Assembly (NCBI RefSeq): GCF_000702005.1
Contig: NZ_JNKI01000011.1
Coordinates: forward strand, 31,046 to 95,045
DNA length: 64,000 bases
Direction: 5' to 3'
Source of the DNA: Selenomonas sp. ND2010
Lineage (GTDB): Bacteria; Bacillota; Negativicutes; Selenomonadales; Selenomonadaceae
Positions within the stretch are counted from its first letter, which is position 1. Every line of letters begins with the position of its first letter. Shown piece after piece: positions 8,163 through 17,182 of this stretch. Position numbers and translations under genes: made by a program. Under the pieces are notes generated by a model that searched no databases, was not told where the DNA came from, and worked only from the letters and a program-made list of their open reading frames with translations.

Positions 8163-8189
8163 TCGGTTTATTCAATAGATAAATCGATT
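8161..8189. promoter_or_regulatory. imperfect palindrome upstream of the UxaA-type operon
   Basis: AATCGGTTTAT pairs with ATAAATCGATT (10 of 11) around 7 bases, 78 bases upstream of the first gene of the operon. It may be an orphan LysR-type operator. Confidence 0.4.
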
Positions 8190-8266
8190 ATAAGTGTTTT
8201 TTATTTCGGTTCGAATACGCTATGATGAAGACAGAAAAAATCAATGTGAAGCGGGAGGTAATGATG

Positions 8267-8428
8267 ATGGAAAAGGCAATGAAGATCTGGGCCGAAAAAA
8301 TGATGGCAAGGACGCATAAGGCAGTGAAAATTTATCAGCAGGAATCGCAAAAAAAGCAGGACATGACTCCGGCGCAGTGGAATATGCTCTATGGGAAATA
8401 CCTATTGGATATGGACGAGGCAATTTGA
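8267..8428 (+). CDS. small conserved-looking protein of unknown function
   Basis: I do not recognise this 53-residue, Met- and Lys-rich helical protein (MEKAMKIWAEKMMARTHKAV ...). GGGAGG at 8253-8258 and three consecutive ATG codons (8261, 8264, 8267) support translation; the third has the best spacing. It lies 15 bases before the SAF-domain subunit with a GAAAGGAG site in between. It therefore appears to be the first gene of the dehydratase operon and may be an accessory factor. Confidence 0.5.
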   Translation: MEKAMKIWAEKMMARTHKAVKIYQQESQKKQDMTPAQWNMLYGKYLLDMDEAI

Positions 8429-8443
8429 CGAAAGGAGAGCGTT

Positions 8444-8755
8444 ATGGAAAAGAAAGCGATTCTGCTGGACGAAAAGGACAATGTGGCCACCTGCACCAGC
8501 GAAGCACATCCGGAGGACATGGTTATCTGTCATGGTGGCGGCAGGGCCAAGGTTAGGGCTGTCGAACTGATTCCCATTTGGCACAAGATTGCCTTGAAGC
8601 CTATCGCCAAGGGCGAGATGGTCTATAAGTACGGGGAAATCATCGGGGAAACTTTGCGGGATATCCCGCAGGGCGGCTGGGTATCGCATGAGAATATCCG
8701 CAGCATTCCCAGGGATTATGCCAGTGAGTATGTAATGGGCAAGGAGGGCAAATGA
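8444..8755 (+). CDS. UxaA family hydrolase, small (SAF-domain) subunit
   Basis: This is the N-terminal SAF domain of altronate/galactarate dehydratase-like enzymes, encoded as a separate 103-residue subunit. Visible features are LDEKDNVATCTS, the lysine-rich HKIALKPIAKGEMVYKYGEIIG and the closing GGWVSHENI that marks SAF domains (N-terminal half of UxaA, SuyA, GarD). Together with the next gene it forms a two-subunit enzyme, as in (2R)-sulfolactate sulfo-lyase SuyAB or split altronate dehydratases. The exact 2-hydroxy-acid substrate is not determined. Confidence 0.82.
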   Translation: MEKKAILLDEKDNVATCTSEAHPEDMVICHGGGRAKVRAVELIPIWHKIALKPIAKGEMVYKYGEIIGETLRDIPQGGWVSHENIRSIPRDYASEYVMGKEGK

Positions 8756-8756
8756 T

Positions 8757-9917
8757 ATGGAATTTTACGGTTACAGACGCAAAGAAGGCCGCCCCGGCAT
8801 CCGCAATCATATCCTGATCCTGCCCACTTGTGCCTGCGGCAGTGAATCCTGCCGGATTGTGGCGAGCCAGGTGCGGGGCGCTGTGAATATTGTCTTTAAC
8901 ACCGGATGCAGTGATGTGGCGGCCAATACGGCAATGAGCCAGAAGGTGCTCACGGGTTTTGCACTGAATCCCAACGTCTACGGCGTGGTCATCATCGGCC
9001 TGGGCTGTGAAACCGTACCCCATGCCCAGTTGCGGGAAAAGATACAGGCAAAGTGTTCCAAGCCGGTAGTTTCCTTTGGCATACAAGAAGAAGGCGGCAC
9101 ATTGAAGACCATTGAAAAAGCTGTGCGGGCAGCCAGGGAAATGGCAGCCGAAGCCGGGCTGCAGCAAAAGGAAAAATTCCCCATCAGCGAGCTGCTGCTG
9201 GGGATAGAATGTGGCGGCAGCGATGCTACTTCCGGCATTGCCTCCAATCCTGCGGTGGGCAATCTTAGCGACAGGCTCGTGGATTTGGGCGCATCTGCCA
9301 TGATGAGTGAGTCCATTGAGTGGATAGGCGGCGAACATGTGTTGGCTCGCCGGGGCGCCACGCCGGAAATCCATGACCAGATCATCCGGGTGTGTGAGGA
9401 CTATGAAAAACATTTGCTGGCCGCAGGGCAGGATTGCCGGGCGGGCCAGCCGACACCGGGCAACAAAGCGGGCGGTTTGTCCACGATTGACGAAAAGAGC
9501 CTTGGCTGCATCCGCAAAGGCGGCACCCGTCCCATCGTGGAGGTGCTGGAACAGGCGCAGCCGCCCACGAAGCGCGGGGCTATGGTCATGGATACGGCAG
9601 GATACGATATTTCTTCTGTAACATCCATGGCGGCTGCCGGCTGTCAGGTCATCATCTTTACCACGGGCAGGGGAACGCCTACGGGCAATGCCATTGTGCC
9701 GGTGCTGAAAGTGACCGCCAATGAACATACCTATAGCTGGATGGAAGATAATATGGATGTGGATTTATCGGGCATTATCCGTGGCGAGCAGACCATTGAG
9801 GAAAGCGGCGGGATGCTGCTGGAAAAGCTCCATGAGATAGCAAGCGGCAAACTCACCAAAGCGGAAGCCTATGGCTTTTCGGATATTGCGGTTGACCATG
9901 TGTGCAGATTTGTATAA
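8757..9917 (+). CDS. UxaA family hydrolase, large catalytic subunit
   Basis: This is the large domain of UxaA/GarD/SuyB-type enolase-like lyases, 386 residues. It begins FYGYRRKEGRPGIRNHILIL, the typical junction sequence after the SAF domain. Conserved cysteine-bearing motifs follow: NTGCSDV, GLGCET, GIECGGSDATSGI (probable metal site) and TTGRGTPTG near the C-terminus. The ATG follows the small-subunit stop by one base, so the two are translationally coupled. Candidate substrates are altronate, galactarate or sulfolactate. A loose inverted repeat lies after the stop. Confidence 0.85.
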   Translation: MEFYGYRRKEGRPGIRNHILILPTCACGSESCRIVASQVRGAVNIVFNTGCSDVAANTAMSQKVLTGFALNPNVYGVVIIGLGCETVPHAQLREKIQAKCSKPVVSFGIQEEGGTLKTIEKAVRAAREMAAEAGLQQKEKFPISELLLGIECGGSDATSGIASNPAVGNLSDRLVDLGASAMMSESIEWIGGEHVLARRGATPEIHDQIIRVCEDYEKHLLAAGQDCRAGQPTPGNKAGGLSTIDEKSLGCIRKGGTRPIVEVLEQAQPPTKRGAMVMDTAGYDISSVTSMAAAGCQVIIFTTGRGTPTGNAIVPVLKVTANEHTYSWMEDNMDVDLSGIIRGEQTIEESGGMLLEKLHEIASGKLTKAEAYGFSDIAVDHVCRFV

Positions 9918-9930
9918 TTAGTGTAGAGGC

Positions 9931-9980
9931 GAATGGCGCGTCGGCAGAAAGTCTTTGACTATTCTGTTGACGCGTCATTC
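9931..9980 (+). terminator. possible terminator/inverted repeat after the UxaA-type operon
   Basis: GAATGGCGCGTC and GACGCGTCATTC pair (11 of 12) across 26 bases. No T-run follows, so termination is uncertain. From here to 10204 I see only AT-rich non-coding sequence. Confidence 0.35.
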
Positions 9981-10204
9981 TGCAATACGAATATGGTTCA
10001 TTTTTTAGTGCAACTATGTTATATGAGGTGGTGTTTCATCGATTTAGCCATGAATTTAGGTGCAAATAATCTAATATAAGAGAAAACAGAATATTTTTTT
10101 GATAAAAGCAGGAATTTTGCTTTACCTGTAGTAATATAAATAATAGACATAGGAAGTAGTATGTTTTTATTACAAAGGGATGGTAATGATGTTTAGTAGT
10201 ATCG

Positions 10205-10233
10205 TTGCTTTTATTGAAAAAGTACATTATACC
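10205..10233 (+). promoter_or_regulatory. candidate promoter of the Ter locus
   Basis: TTGCTT (10205-10210), a 17-base spacer and TATACC (10228-10233). It is the best promoter-like pair in the 489-base gap before the Ca2+ ATPase. A GTACA/TGTAC inverted repeat (10222-10246) overlaps the -10. Confidence 0.4.
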
Positions 10234-10248
10234 ACTATTAGTGTACAT

Positions 10249-10258
10249 GGGGGGGGGG
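10249..10258 (+). repeat. G10 homopolymer in the 5' leader of the Ter locus
   Basis: Ten consecutive G lie about 10-20 bases after the predicted transcription start. Such tracts are prone to slipped-strand length change. Confidence 0.6.
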
Positions 10259-10301
10259 ACACTCTAAGCCGTCTGTCCAATTTTATAGAGGATAATTATG
10301 T

Positions 10302-10381
10302 CCGCTTCTGTTTAGCAGAGAGTGGGGACACATACATTTTGTGTGTGTTCTGACTTTTGCTGAGCAGAGGCGGGCTTTTTT
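10302..10381 (+). terminator. leader hairpin with T-run, possible attenuator
   Basis: CCGCTTCTGTT (10302-10312) pairs fully, with G-U pairs, to AGCAGAGGCGG (10363-10373), followed by GCTTTTTT. The 50-base loop can form a competing hairpin. It sits in the leader just before the ATPase gene, where a terminator would regulate the operon; it matches no riboswitch I recognise. Confidence 0.4.
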
Positions 10382-10406
10382 GTTGTGTATTATGGGAGGG
10401 ATGGTA

Positions 10407-13061
10407 ATGAAAGTAGTTAAGGGACTGAGCAAGACAGAGGTGGAGGCATCACGAAAAAAGTATGGGGATAATGTGATTCCCGATTCGGAGCCGACAACCT
10501 TTTGGGACGAGTTCAAGGAAACATTTAACGACCCGATGATTCGTATTTTGCTTGTTATTGTAGCAATTATGCTGGTTATGTACTCTTTAGGACATGCGCA
10601 GATATATGAACCATTGGGAACGATTGTAGCGGTATTCATCGTGGCTTTTGTCACGGCTAAGACAGGTGTGGCTAGTGACACCAAGTATCGGGAGTTAAAG
10701 GAAAGCACGAAGAAGGATACTTGTAAAATCTATCGTGATGGGAAAGTATGCAATCTGGAAATGGATGAAGTGGTTGTAGGTGATATGGTGCTGCTGCAAT
10801 CCGGGGATAAAATTCCGGCAGATGGTGTATTGACCGATGGCGATTTGCGGGTGAATAATTCCGCGCTTAATGGTGAAGTAGAGGAATGTAAGAAAGTTGC
10901 TGCTACTGAGGAAGTAGCTTTTCCGGAAACCGTTACTGGTGATGATTTGACAGGTAGTCATCTGCTATTTCGGGGAACTGTGGTTTTTGACGGCGAAGGT
11001 GTGCTGACAGTTCGTAAAGTTGGCCTGGCTACCATGATGGGTAAGATGGCGGCGGAAATGAACGAGGAGGAACCGGATTCGCCGCTAAAGGTAAAACTCA
11101 GTAAATTGGCACAGCAAATATCTGTATTTGGTTATGTGTCAGCAGTGGTAATTGTGGCTATGTATATGGCCTATTTCATTATTGGTGCAGGCGGCTTTTC
11201 AGCTTATGGAGCATTGGGCTGGGAACGGATACTTATGGATACCGTGGAGGCTGTTTCATTGGCTATCCTGATTGTGGTTTGTGCTGTGCCAGAAGGCTTG
11301 CCCTTAATGATTTCACTAGTGCTTATGCAAAATACCAGCCGTATGCTGGACCATAATGTGTTGGTGCGTAAGGCAGTAGGTATTGAAACGGCAGGTTCCT
11401 TGAATATTTTGTTTAGCGATAAAACTGGCACGATAACCAAGGGCCAGCTGGAAGTGGTCGAATTTTTGGCAGCAGACGGTAAAGCCATACCGCTGACAGA
11501 GTTATCTCAGCATGCGAGATTGAAGCAGTTAATCAATTTAGCGATTGGGAAAAACAGTGCAGCACTTTTTGATGCTGATCACCAAGTGATTGGCGGTAAT
11601 GCGACGGATCAGGCGTTGATGCGTTTCTTAGGCGAAGATGATTACCAGTCATTGCAGGGAAAGTATACTGTTGGTGCACACCAGGGCTTTAATTCGGCAA
11701 ATAAATTCAGTCAGGCAGAGATTAAGGAAGAAGCGAAAGTTTTTTACAAAGGTGCTCCAGAACGTTTGATGGTGTCAGCTAATTTGCAAGGTGTGGATCT
11801 GAATGGTGAAGTAATTCAGGCAGACAAAAGCAAATTGGATGCCAAGATAAATGATTATGCTACCCGTGCTATGCGTGTTTTGGCGTTTGCCTATTCAACA
11901 AATGCGATGACGGAAAATAAGGTTAATGATGATGCTGTTTTGATTGGCTTTGCGGCTATTCGTGATGATGTACGCCCGGAAGCGCAGGAAGCTATCCATG
12001 AGGTACAGCAGGCAGGCATACAAGTAGTAATGATTACTGGTGACCGTAAGGAAACTGCTGTTGCCATTGCTCGTGATGCGGGGCTTATTACGTCGGATAA
12101 AGATAAAGTCTTTGATTCCATGCAACTGTCTGGTATGTCGGATGAGGAATTAAAGGCTCAGATTAAAGACATACGGGTTATTGCCCGCGCATTACCGACA
12201 GATAAATCCCGTATGGTGCGACTGTGCCAGGAAATGAATCTGGTTGTTGGTATGACCGGTGATGGTGTTAATGATTCGCCAGCTCTCAAGCGGGCGGATG
12301 TAGGCTTTGCTATGGGGAGTGGCACAGAAGCTGCTAAAGAAGCTGGGGAAATTGTGGTTTTGGATGATAACTTCCGATCCATTAAAGATGCAGTTTTATA
12401 TGGCCGCACCATCTACCATAATATTTTGAAGTTCTGCAAATTCCAGCTGATGATTAATGTGGCGGCAGTTGTTGTCACAGCCTGCAGCCCGTTTTTTGGC
12501 ATTACAGAACCCTTGCGGGTGGTTCATCTGTTGTTCATTAATCTGGTAATGGATAGCCTTGGGGCTATTATGCTGGGCAATGAACCCGCGATTGAGCGCT
12601 ATATGCGGGAAATGCCCCGTCGGAGGGATGAAAGTGTTATCAGCAAAGCGATGGCCGTACAGATTCTCTTTATGGCGGCCTGGCTCACCGCTATGAGTTT
12701 TGTATTCCTGACTGTTCCTTGGTTTGCAGATTTCTTCGGTGGTCAGGATAAACTCTATACGGCATATTTCGTTCTCTTCGTTATCAGTGCACTGTTCAAT
12801 GGCTTTAATGTCCGGGATGATGGCAGTGAGATATTCAGCCGCTTAGGGGATAATCCCGATTTCCTGCGGGTATGGGTGATTATTGCGGCAGTACAGATGC
12901 TTATTGTAAATGCGGCATTGGTACCATTGGAAGCCTTTAAATGGATTGGTGCTATGTTTAGTTGTACGCCGTTTAGTCTGGCAGGTTGGGGATTGGTGTT
13001 TGTCTTGGCATTTACCATGATTCCCGTGGATTTGCTGCGAAAGCAGATTATAAAAGGTTAA
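10407..13061 (+). CDS. calcium-translocating P-type ATPase, PMCA type
   Basis: A type IIB P-type ATPase of 884 residues in the membrane, expected to export Ca2+. The PEGLP motif in transmembrane helix 4 is at 295-299, the phosphorylation site SDKTGT has Asp338, and the hinge TGDGVNDSPALKRADVGFAMG is present. About ten membrane helices are visible in four groups. The A-domain loop reads LNGEVEE where most pumps have TGES, so the dephosphorylation loop is altered, though the key Glu remains. GGGAGGG sets the ATG at 10407. It heads the Ter locus; such pumps commonly neighbour TerD genes, whose products bind Ca2+. Confidence 0.92.
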   Translation: MKVVKGLSKTEVEASRKKYGDNVIPDSEPTTFWDEFKETFNDPMIRILLVIVAIMLVMYSLGHAQIYEPLGTIVAVFIVAFVTAKTGVASDTKYRELKESTKKDTCKIYRDGKVCNLEMDEVVVGDMVLLQSGDKIPADGVLTDGDLRVNNSALNGEVEECKKVAATEEVAFPETVTGDDLTGSHLLFRGTVVFDGEGVLTVRKVGLATMMGKMAAEMNEEEPDSPLKVKLSKLAQQISVFGYVSAVVIVAMYMAYFIIGAGGFSAYGALGWERILMDTVEAVSLAILIVVCAVPEGLPLMISLVLMQNTSRMLDHNVLVRKAVGIETAGSLNILFSDKTGTITKGQLEVVEFLAADGKAIPLTELSQHARLKQLINLAIGKNSAALFDADHQVIGGNATDQALMRFLGEDDYQSLQGKYTVGAHQGFNSANKFSQAEIKEEAKVFYKGAPERLMVSANLQGVDLNGEVIQADKSKLDAKINDYATRAMRVLAFAYSTNAMTENKVNDDAVLIGFAAIRDDVRPEAQEAIHEVQQAGIQVVMITGDRKETAVAIARDAGLITSDKDKVFDSMQLSGMSDEELKAQIKDIRVIARALPTDKSRMVRLCQEMNLVVGMTGDGVNDSPALKRADVGFAMGSGTEAAKEAGEIVVLDDNFRSIKDAVLYGRTIYHNILKFCKFQLMINVAAVVVTACSPFFGITEPLRVVHLLFINLVMDSLGAIMLGNEPAIERYMREMPRRRDESVISKAMAVQILFMAAWLTAMSFVFLTVPWFADFFGGQDKLYTAYFVLFVISALFNGFNVRDDGSEIFSRLGDNPDFLRVWVIIAAVQMLIVNAALVPLEAFKWIGAMFSCTPFSLAGWGLVFVLAFTMIPVDLLRKQIIKG

Positions 13062-13073
13062 ATTCATGCTATT

Positions 13074-13088
13074 AAGTGCATTGCACTT
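13074..13088. repeat. 15-bp palindrome before the first terD gene
   Basis: AAGTGCA-T-TGCACTT, a perfect dyad 39 bases before the terD start, is a possible operator or transcript-processing site. Confidence 0.35.
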
Positions 13089-13126
13089 GATATAAAATTA
13101 ATTTATTTTTAAGGAGGAGTTTCATC

Positions 13127-13705
13127 ATGGCAGTAAGTTTAAGCAAAGGTCAGAAGGTAGATCTGACGAAAGGAAATCCTGGTTTGTCTAAAATTGTGGT
13201 AGGTCTTGGATGGGATACCAACAAGTATGATGGTGGTCATGATTTCGATCTAGATGCCGCTGCATTCTTGTGTGGAGCAAGCGGCAAAGTCAACAGTGAT
13301 GATGACTTCGTTTTCTACAATAACTTGAAGCATGCTTCTGGCAGTGTAGAGCACATGGGCGATAACCTGACAGGTGAAGGCGATGGTGACGATGAACAGA
13401 TTAAGGTTGATTTGTCCAAAGTACCAGCTAATGTAGAGAAGGTGGATTTCACTGTAACGATCCATGAAGCAGATACCCGCAATCAGAATTTTGGCCAGGT
13501 TTCCAATGCTTATATTCGCATCTTTGATGAAGGAAATAACAAGGAACTTATCCGCTATGACCTGGGTGAGGATTTCTCTGTAGAGACAGCTGTTGTGGTT
13601 GGTGAGCTCTATCGTCATAATGGCGAGTGGAAGTTTAATGCTATTGGTAGTGGTTTCCAAGGTGGTTTGGCTGCTTTAGGTCGTAACTTTGGCGTAAATG
13701 TTTGA
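13127..13705 (+). CDS. terD: TerD family protein
   Basis: A cytoplasmic Ca2+-binding stress protein of the tellurium-resistance/CABP family, 192 residues as is usual. It starts [15 protein letters not shown] and has the double Asp motif [11 protein letters not shown] (about 39-48), then [15 protein letters not shown] (about 78-92), which form the calcium sites. It ends in [18 protein letters not shown], a TerD signature. A strong AAGGAGGAG site precedes the ATG. It lies between the Ca2+ pump and a TerD-TerD fusion. Confidence 0.95.
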   Translation: MAVSLSKGQKVDLTKGNPGLSKIVVGLGWDTNKYDGGHDFDLDAAAFLCGASGKVNSDDDFVFYNNLKHASGSVEHMGDNLTGEGDGDDEQIKVDLSKVPANVEKVDFTVTIHEADTRNQNFGQVSNAYIRIFDEGNNKELIRYDLGEDFSVETAVVVGELYRHNGEWKFNAIGSGFQGGLAALGRNFGVNV

Positions 13706-13724
13706 TAGAAAATTTTGTTAGGAA

Positions 13725-13758
13725 AACTTGCGGTGGTGATTCATTGCCACCGCAGGTT
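13725..13758 (+). terminator. intra-locus hairpin after the first terD
   Basis: AACTTGCGGTGG / CCACCGCAGGTT with a short loop and GTTTCT after it. It probably reduces read-through into the next genes, so the first terD may be made in excess. Confidence 0.5.
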
Positions 13759-13810
13759 GTTTCTGGCTATATAAAAATGTCTGAAAATTAAATAAATAGA
13801 GGGCGAGTGG

Positions 13811-15043
13811 ATGATCAGTCTTAGCAAAGGTCAGAAAGTTGACTTGACCAAGGGTAATACCGCAATAAAGCATCTGTTGATTGGTTTGGGATGGCAAAGC
13901 CGAGGAGATGATTTTGATCTGGATACGGCAGCTTTTCTGTTAGGGGCTAGTGGCAAGGTCGCTGGGGATAATGAATTTATTTTCTATGGTAATCTGCGGC
14001 ATCCAAGTGGCTGTGTTGAACATAAGGGGGATAACCTGACAGGTAATAGCGGTGGTGATGCAGAGCAGATTCTGGTAAATCTGGATAAGGTTCCGCAAAG
14101 TATTGAAAAGATTGATTTTACGGCAACAATTTATGATGCAGAGAAAAGACGGCAAAATTTTGGCATGGTACAAAATGCTTATATCCGTGTTGTAAACGCC
14201 GATACTCAGCAGGAAATGCTGCGCTTTGATTTAGGCTCGCAATTTTCGGTGGAAACAGCCGTAGTCGTGGGCGAAATCTACAGGTATAAAGGTGAGTGGA
14301 AATTTAATGCCATAGGCAGTGGCTATCAGGGTGGATTAGCGGCTTTGTGTAATAGTTTTGGTATTGAGGTATCAGATGCTGCTCCTGCGAATAATTCATC
14401 AGTTGTACCACCTGCGCCACCTGTACCGCCGAAAAAAGTAGAATTGCGTAAAGGGCAAAAAGTGAGCCTGGTTAAAAAAGCCGGAGTTAACTTAGGGAAA
14501 ATCTCAATTAACCTTAATTGGTCCCAACCGACGAGACAGAATAAAGGATTCTTTGATTCTATATTTGGTGGGAATGATGGTATTGATTTGGATTTGGCCT
14601 GTCTTTTTGAAATGAAAGATGGCAGCAAAGGTGCGGTGCAGGCATTAGGCAATAGTTTTGGCAGCTTTAATAGTTTCCCGTATATCGAATTGGATGGGGA
14701 TGATCGAACCGGCAATTCCGAGGGCGGGGAAAATATGCGAATAAACGGTGCAAAGATTTCGGAAATAAAGCGAATTCTTATTTTTACTTTTATTTATGAA
14801 GGTGCCGCTAACTGGAGAGAGGCTCAGGGGGTGGTAACGGTTAAGTGTTCGGGGAATCCGGATATTATTGTTAGAATGGATGAATACGGTTCTGATAAAG
14901 GTCATTGTGCAATCGCATTACTGGAAAATCAAAACGATGAAACGTTCAGTGTAGAGAAAATTGTGCGATTTTTCAACAGTCATAAGGAAATAGATCAGGC
15001 CTTTGGCTGGGGATTGCGCTGGGTAGCCGGATCTAAGGATTAA
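13811..15043 (+). CDS. tandem TerD-TerD fusion protein
   Basis: 410 residues with two TerD-type domains. Domain 1 (about 1-190) is canonical: [32 protein letters not shown] and [19 protein letters not shown] proline-rich linker ([12 protein letters not shown]) leads to domain 2 (about 212-410). That domain keeps the [12 protein letters not shown] opening and [18 protein letters not shown] but diverges afterwards ([17 protein letters not shown]). The second domain has a longer Gly/Asn loop before the Asp cluster, so its calcium site may differ. It follows terD in the same direction and starts the run of signalling genes. Confidence 0.9.
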   Translation: MISLSKGQKVDLTKGNTAIKHLLIGLGWQSRGDDFDLDTAAFLLGASGKVAGDNEFIFYGNLRHPSGCVEHKGDNLTGNSGGDAEQILVNLDKVPQSIEKIDFTATIYDAEKRRQNFGMVQNAYIRVVNADTQQEMLRFDLGSQFSVETAVVVGEIYRYKGEWKFNAIGSGYQGGLAALCNSFGIEVSDAAPANNSSVVPPAPPVPPKKVELRKGQKVSLVKKAGVNLGKISINLNWSQPTRQNKGFFDSIFGGNDGIDLDLACLFEMKDGSKGAVQALGNSFGSFNSFPYIELDGDDRTGNSEGGENMRINGAKISEIKRILIFTFIYEGAANWREAQGVVTVKCSGNPDIIVRMDEYGSDKGHCAIALLENQNDETFSVEKIVRFFNSHKEIDQAFGWGLRWVAGSKD

Positions 15044-15067
15044 ATAATTGCAAAGGAGAAATATCTT

Positions 15068-15715
15068 ATGTCATCGTATGTGCGTAGATTACCAGTATAT
15101 TTATTGTTGGACTGTTCTGGCTCTATGTCAGGTGAACCTATCGAATCGGTACGCCAGGGCATAAAAATGCTGGTCAATGAGTTGAAGGGCGACCCACAGG
15201 CATTGGAAACAGCCTGCTTGTCTGTGATTACTTTTGCTAGTGTAGCGCAACAGACATCACCACTTACAGAACTTATGCTGTTCAAGGAGCCGAAGTTGGA
15301 GGCTAGCGGTGCAACAGCTTTAGGTGGCGCATTAAGAGTGTTGCGGGAATGTATTGAAAAAGAAGTACGCAAGACTACGGAAAATCAAAAAGGAGATTGG
15401 CGTCCCTTGGTGTTTATTCTTACGGATGGTCTGCATACGGATGATGAAGAATTTGACATGCAGACAAAGGATTTGAAATCCTTGAAAGTGGCGAATATCA
15501 TTGCTGTAGGAGCAGGTCCCTATGTGGAGCAGGCTACATTAAAACGTATTACCGATAATGTTTTGTTGATGAATACGGCATCGGCAGGTGATTTAGCCAA
15601 GTTCTTTGCCTGGGTTTCCGGTTCCATCAAAATGTCCTCCAAGAGTCTAGATGCCAAGCCAGGTGGAAATATCGAATTACCACCGCCACCACAGGGCTTT
15701 ACGATTGTTCCCTAA
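15068..15715 (+). CDS. VWA domain protein (TerY-like)
   Basis: A 215-residue von Willebrand factor A domain with a complete MIDAS: DCSGSMSGEP at residues 15-24, GATALGGAL, and the later TDGLHTDD. VWA proteins of this type (TerY) accompany TerD proteins and a kinase/phosphatase pair in Ter loci, probably as a metal-dependent scaffold. The C-terminus is Pro-rich (ELPPPPQGF). It is preceded by AAAGGAG and lies 24 bases after the TerD fusion. Confidence 0.9.
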   Translation: MSSYVRRLPVYLLLDCSGSMSGEPIESVRQGIKMLVNELKGDPQALETACLSVITFASVAQQTSPLTELMLFKEPKLEASGATALGGALRVLRECIEKEVRKTTENQKGDWRPLVFILTDGLHTDDEEFDMQTKDLKSLKVANIIAVGAGPYVEQATLKRITDNVLLMNTASAGDLAKFFAWVSGSIKMSSKSLDAKPGGNIELPPPPQGFTIVP

Positions 15716-15732
15716 ACGAAAAGGAGCAGATT

Positions 15733-17181
15733 GTGGAAGAACGCAACAACGAAAAAATGATTATGAAAAGTCAGCATTATTCCTATAAGGCAAAAAATAT
15801 CCTTACGCCAAATGGACAGGAAGGGACGGTAAGTGTCAGGCTGATTACCATTGAACCCACCAGTAAGAAAATGTCTGATAAAGAGGATAGCCTTGCGTCT
15901 TCGCCAACACAGGAGAAACTCGAAGAAAAAGCAGAGAATATGGAAATGAGCAAAGTGCTGTCTGATCAGGATGTATTAAAACATACAGCTTCTTTGTGGA
16001 AATATAATCCTGTTCCCCAGCATGAACCTGAGCCCTATAGGGAATTTATTACAGAATCTGTTACTGTAGGCAGCTGTCATATCATTGCTGCACGGGTGAG
16101 AGGAAAAAAACATAAACATGAGGGGACAAATTGTGATGATTGGTTTGAAACAAGAAGCATAGGAGATTTCATCGTTATAGCGGTAGCGGATGGAGCAGGC
16201 TCAAAGAAATTTTCACGTATTGGAGCAAAATCTGCCTGCTTGGGAGCTATGTCCTTTTTGGAAAAGGCGTTACAGGATTTGGCTGTACAGGAGAAAGAAA
16301 TGCAGGCGGACTTGGCACAGGCTGTAACGAAGCGTGCATTTCAGCAAATGGTATCGCAGTTAGCAGGTATAGTGCAAAATGCGGTTATAGAAGCAAGAAA
16401 AAATGTTGTCAAAGCCTATCAACAACGGCGGGGAGATGAGAATTACAAAAAAGTTGTAGGGCGGGATTTAGAGCTGAATGACTTTGCATCTACTTTTTTA
16501 CTGACAATTGCTTTGCCATTGGAAAAGACTGGAGAGCTGCTAGTGGTGAACTGTCAGGTAGGGGATGGCATGACGGCTGCATTGAATACAAAGGCTTCTT
16601 ATGAGCAAATTGTTACTTTGATTGGGAATGCAGATAGTGGAACCTTTTCGGGGGAAACGGAATTTTTGACTAGTAATGCTATATGCTCTAAGGAAAGTTT
16701 GATGAACCGCACGAAAGTTGCTCGCAAGCATTTTGATGTCATTATGTCAATGACAGATGGTGTATCCGATGACTATGATCCGCCGGGGAAAGAAATGCTG
16801 CGGTTATATACAGATTTGTGCATTAACCGGGTATTGGATTTTCCTAAACTGGAAAAGAGATGTGCAACACTTTCATCAGAGGCACGAAAAAAGATACGGG
16901 AAAAAACTCCACAGGCACAGTCCTATCCTACAGTAAGTGGAGAGGTTTCACCGAAAATGGTATCAATTCAGTATACCAGAGATTTTTGTGAATTAAACAA
17001 GATTGATTTACGAGAAATGTGGGAAAAATATCAACCATATTTAGGCGTAATGATGCAAGAAATGGAACAGGTACAGGGGAAAAATGCAGCAACCAGATTA
17101 AAAGACTGGCTGGATAATTATGTGATTAGAGGTTCGTTTGATGATCGAACCCTAGTTATCCTGCAACGGGGAGGTAATTAG
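15733..17181 (+). CDS. PP2C family serine/threonine phosphatase
   Basis: 482 residues. A poorly conserved 110-residue leader rich in charged residues precedes the PP2C core: GTNCDD (about 131-136), VADGAGSKKFSRIGA (about 151-165), SMTDGVSDDYDPP and the terminal DDRTLVILQRGG. The metal-binding Asp residues are all present, so it should be active. GTG start at 15733 behind AAGGAG. It ends one base before the kinase gene begins, and the phosphatase-kinase pair presumably controls phosphorylation of VWA/TerD partners. Confidence 0.88.
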   Translation: MEERNNEKMIMKSQHYSYKAKNILTPNGQEGTVSVRLITIEPTSKKMSDKEDSLASSPTQEKLEEKAENMEMSKVLSDQDVLKHTASLWKYNPVPQHEPEPYREFITESVTVGSCHIIAARVRGKKHKHEGTNCDDWFETRSIGDFIVIAVADGAGSKKFSRIGAKSACLGAMSFLEKALQDLAVQEKEMQADLAQAVTKRAFQQMVSQLAGIVQNAVIEARKNVVKAYQQRRGDENYKKVVGRDLELNDFASTFLLTIALPLEKTGELLVVNCQVGDGMTAALNTKASYEQIVTLIGNADSGTFSGETEFLTSNAICSKESLMNRTKVARKHFDVIMSMTDGVSDDYDPPGKEMLRLYTDLCINRVLDFPKLEKRCATLSSEARKKIREKTPQAQSYPTVSGEVSPKMVSIQYTRDFCELNKIDLREMWEKYQPYLGVMMQEMEQVQGKNAATRLKDWLDNYVIRGSFDDRTLVILQRGGN

Positions 17182-17182
17182 A

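Noticed and set aside
7985..8182. Plus-strand 65-residue frame after the LysR gene
   Set aside because: The minus-strand reading of the same bases gives a regulator-like C-terminus, and the plus frame has no ribosome binding site of its own.
8640..9728. A 362-residue minus-strand frame
   Set aside because: Antisense of the UxaA-type large subunit; no Shine-Dalgarno sequence.
10249..10406. yybP-ykoY manganese riboswitch before the P-type ATPase
   Set aside because: The conserved GGGGAGUA-type core and paired elements were looked for and not found; only an unclassified hairpin/terminator is supported.
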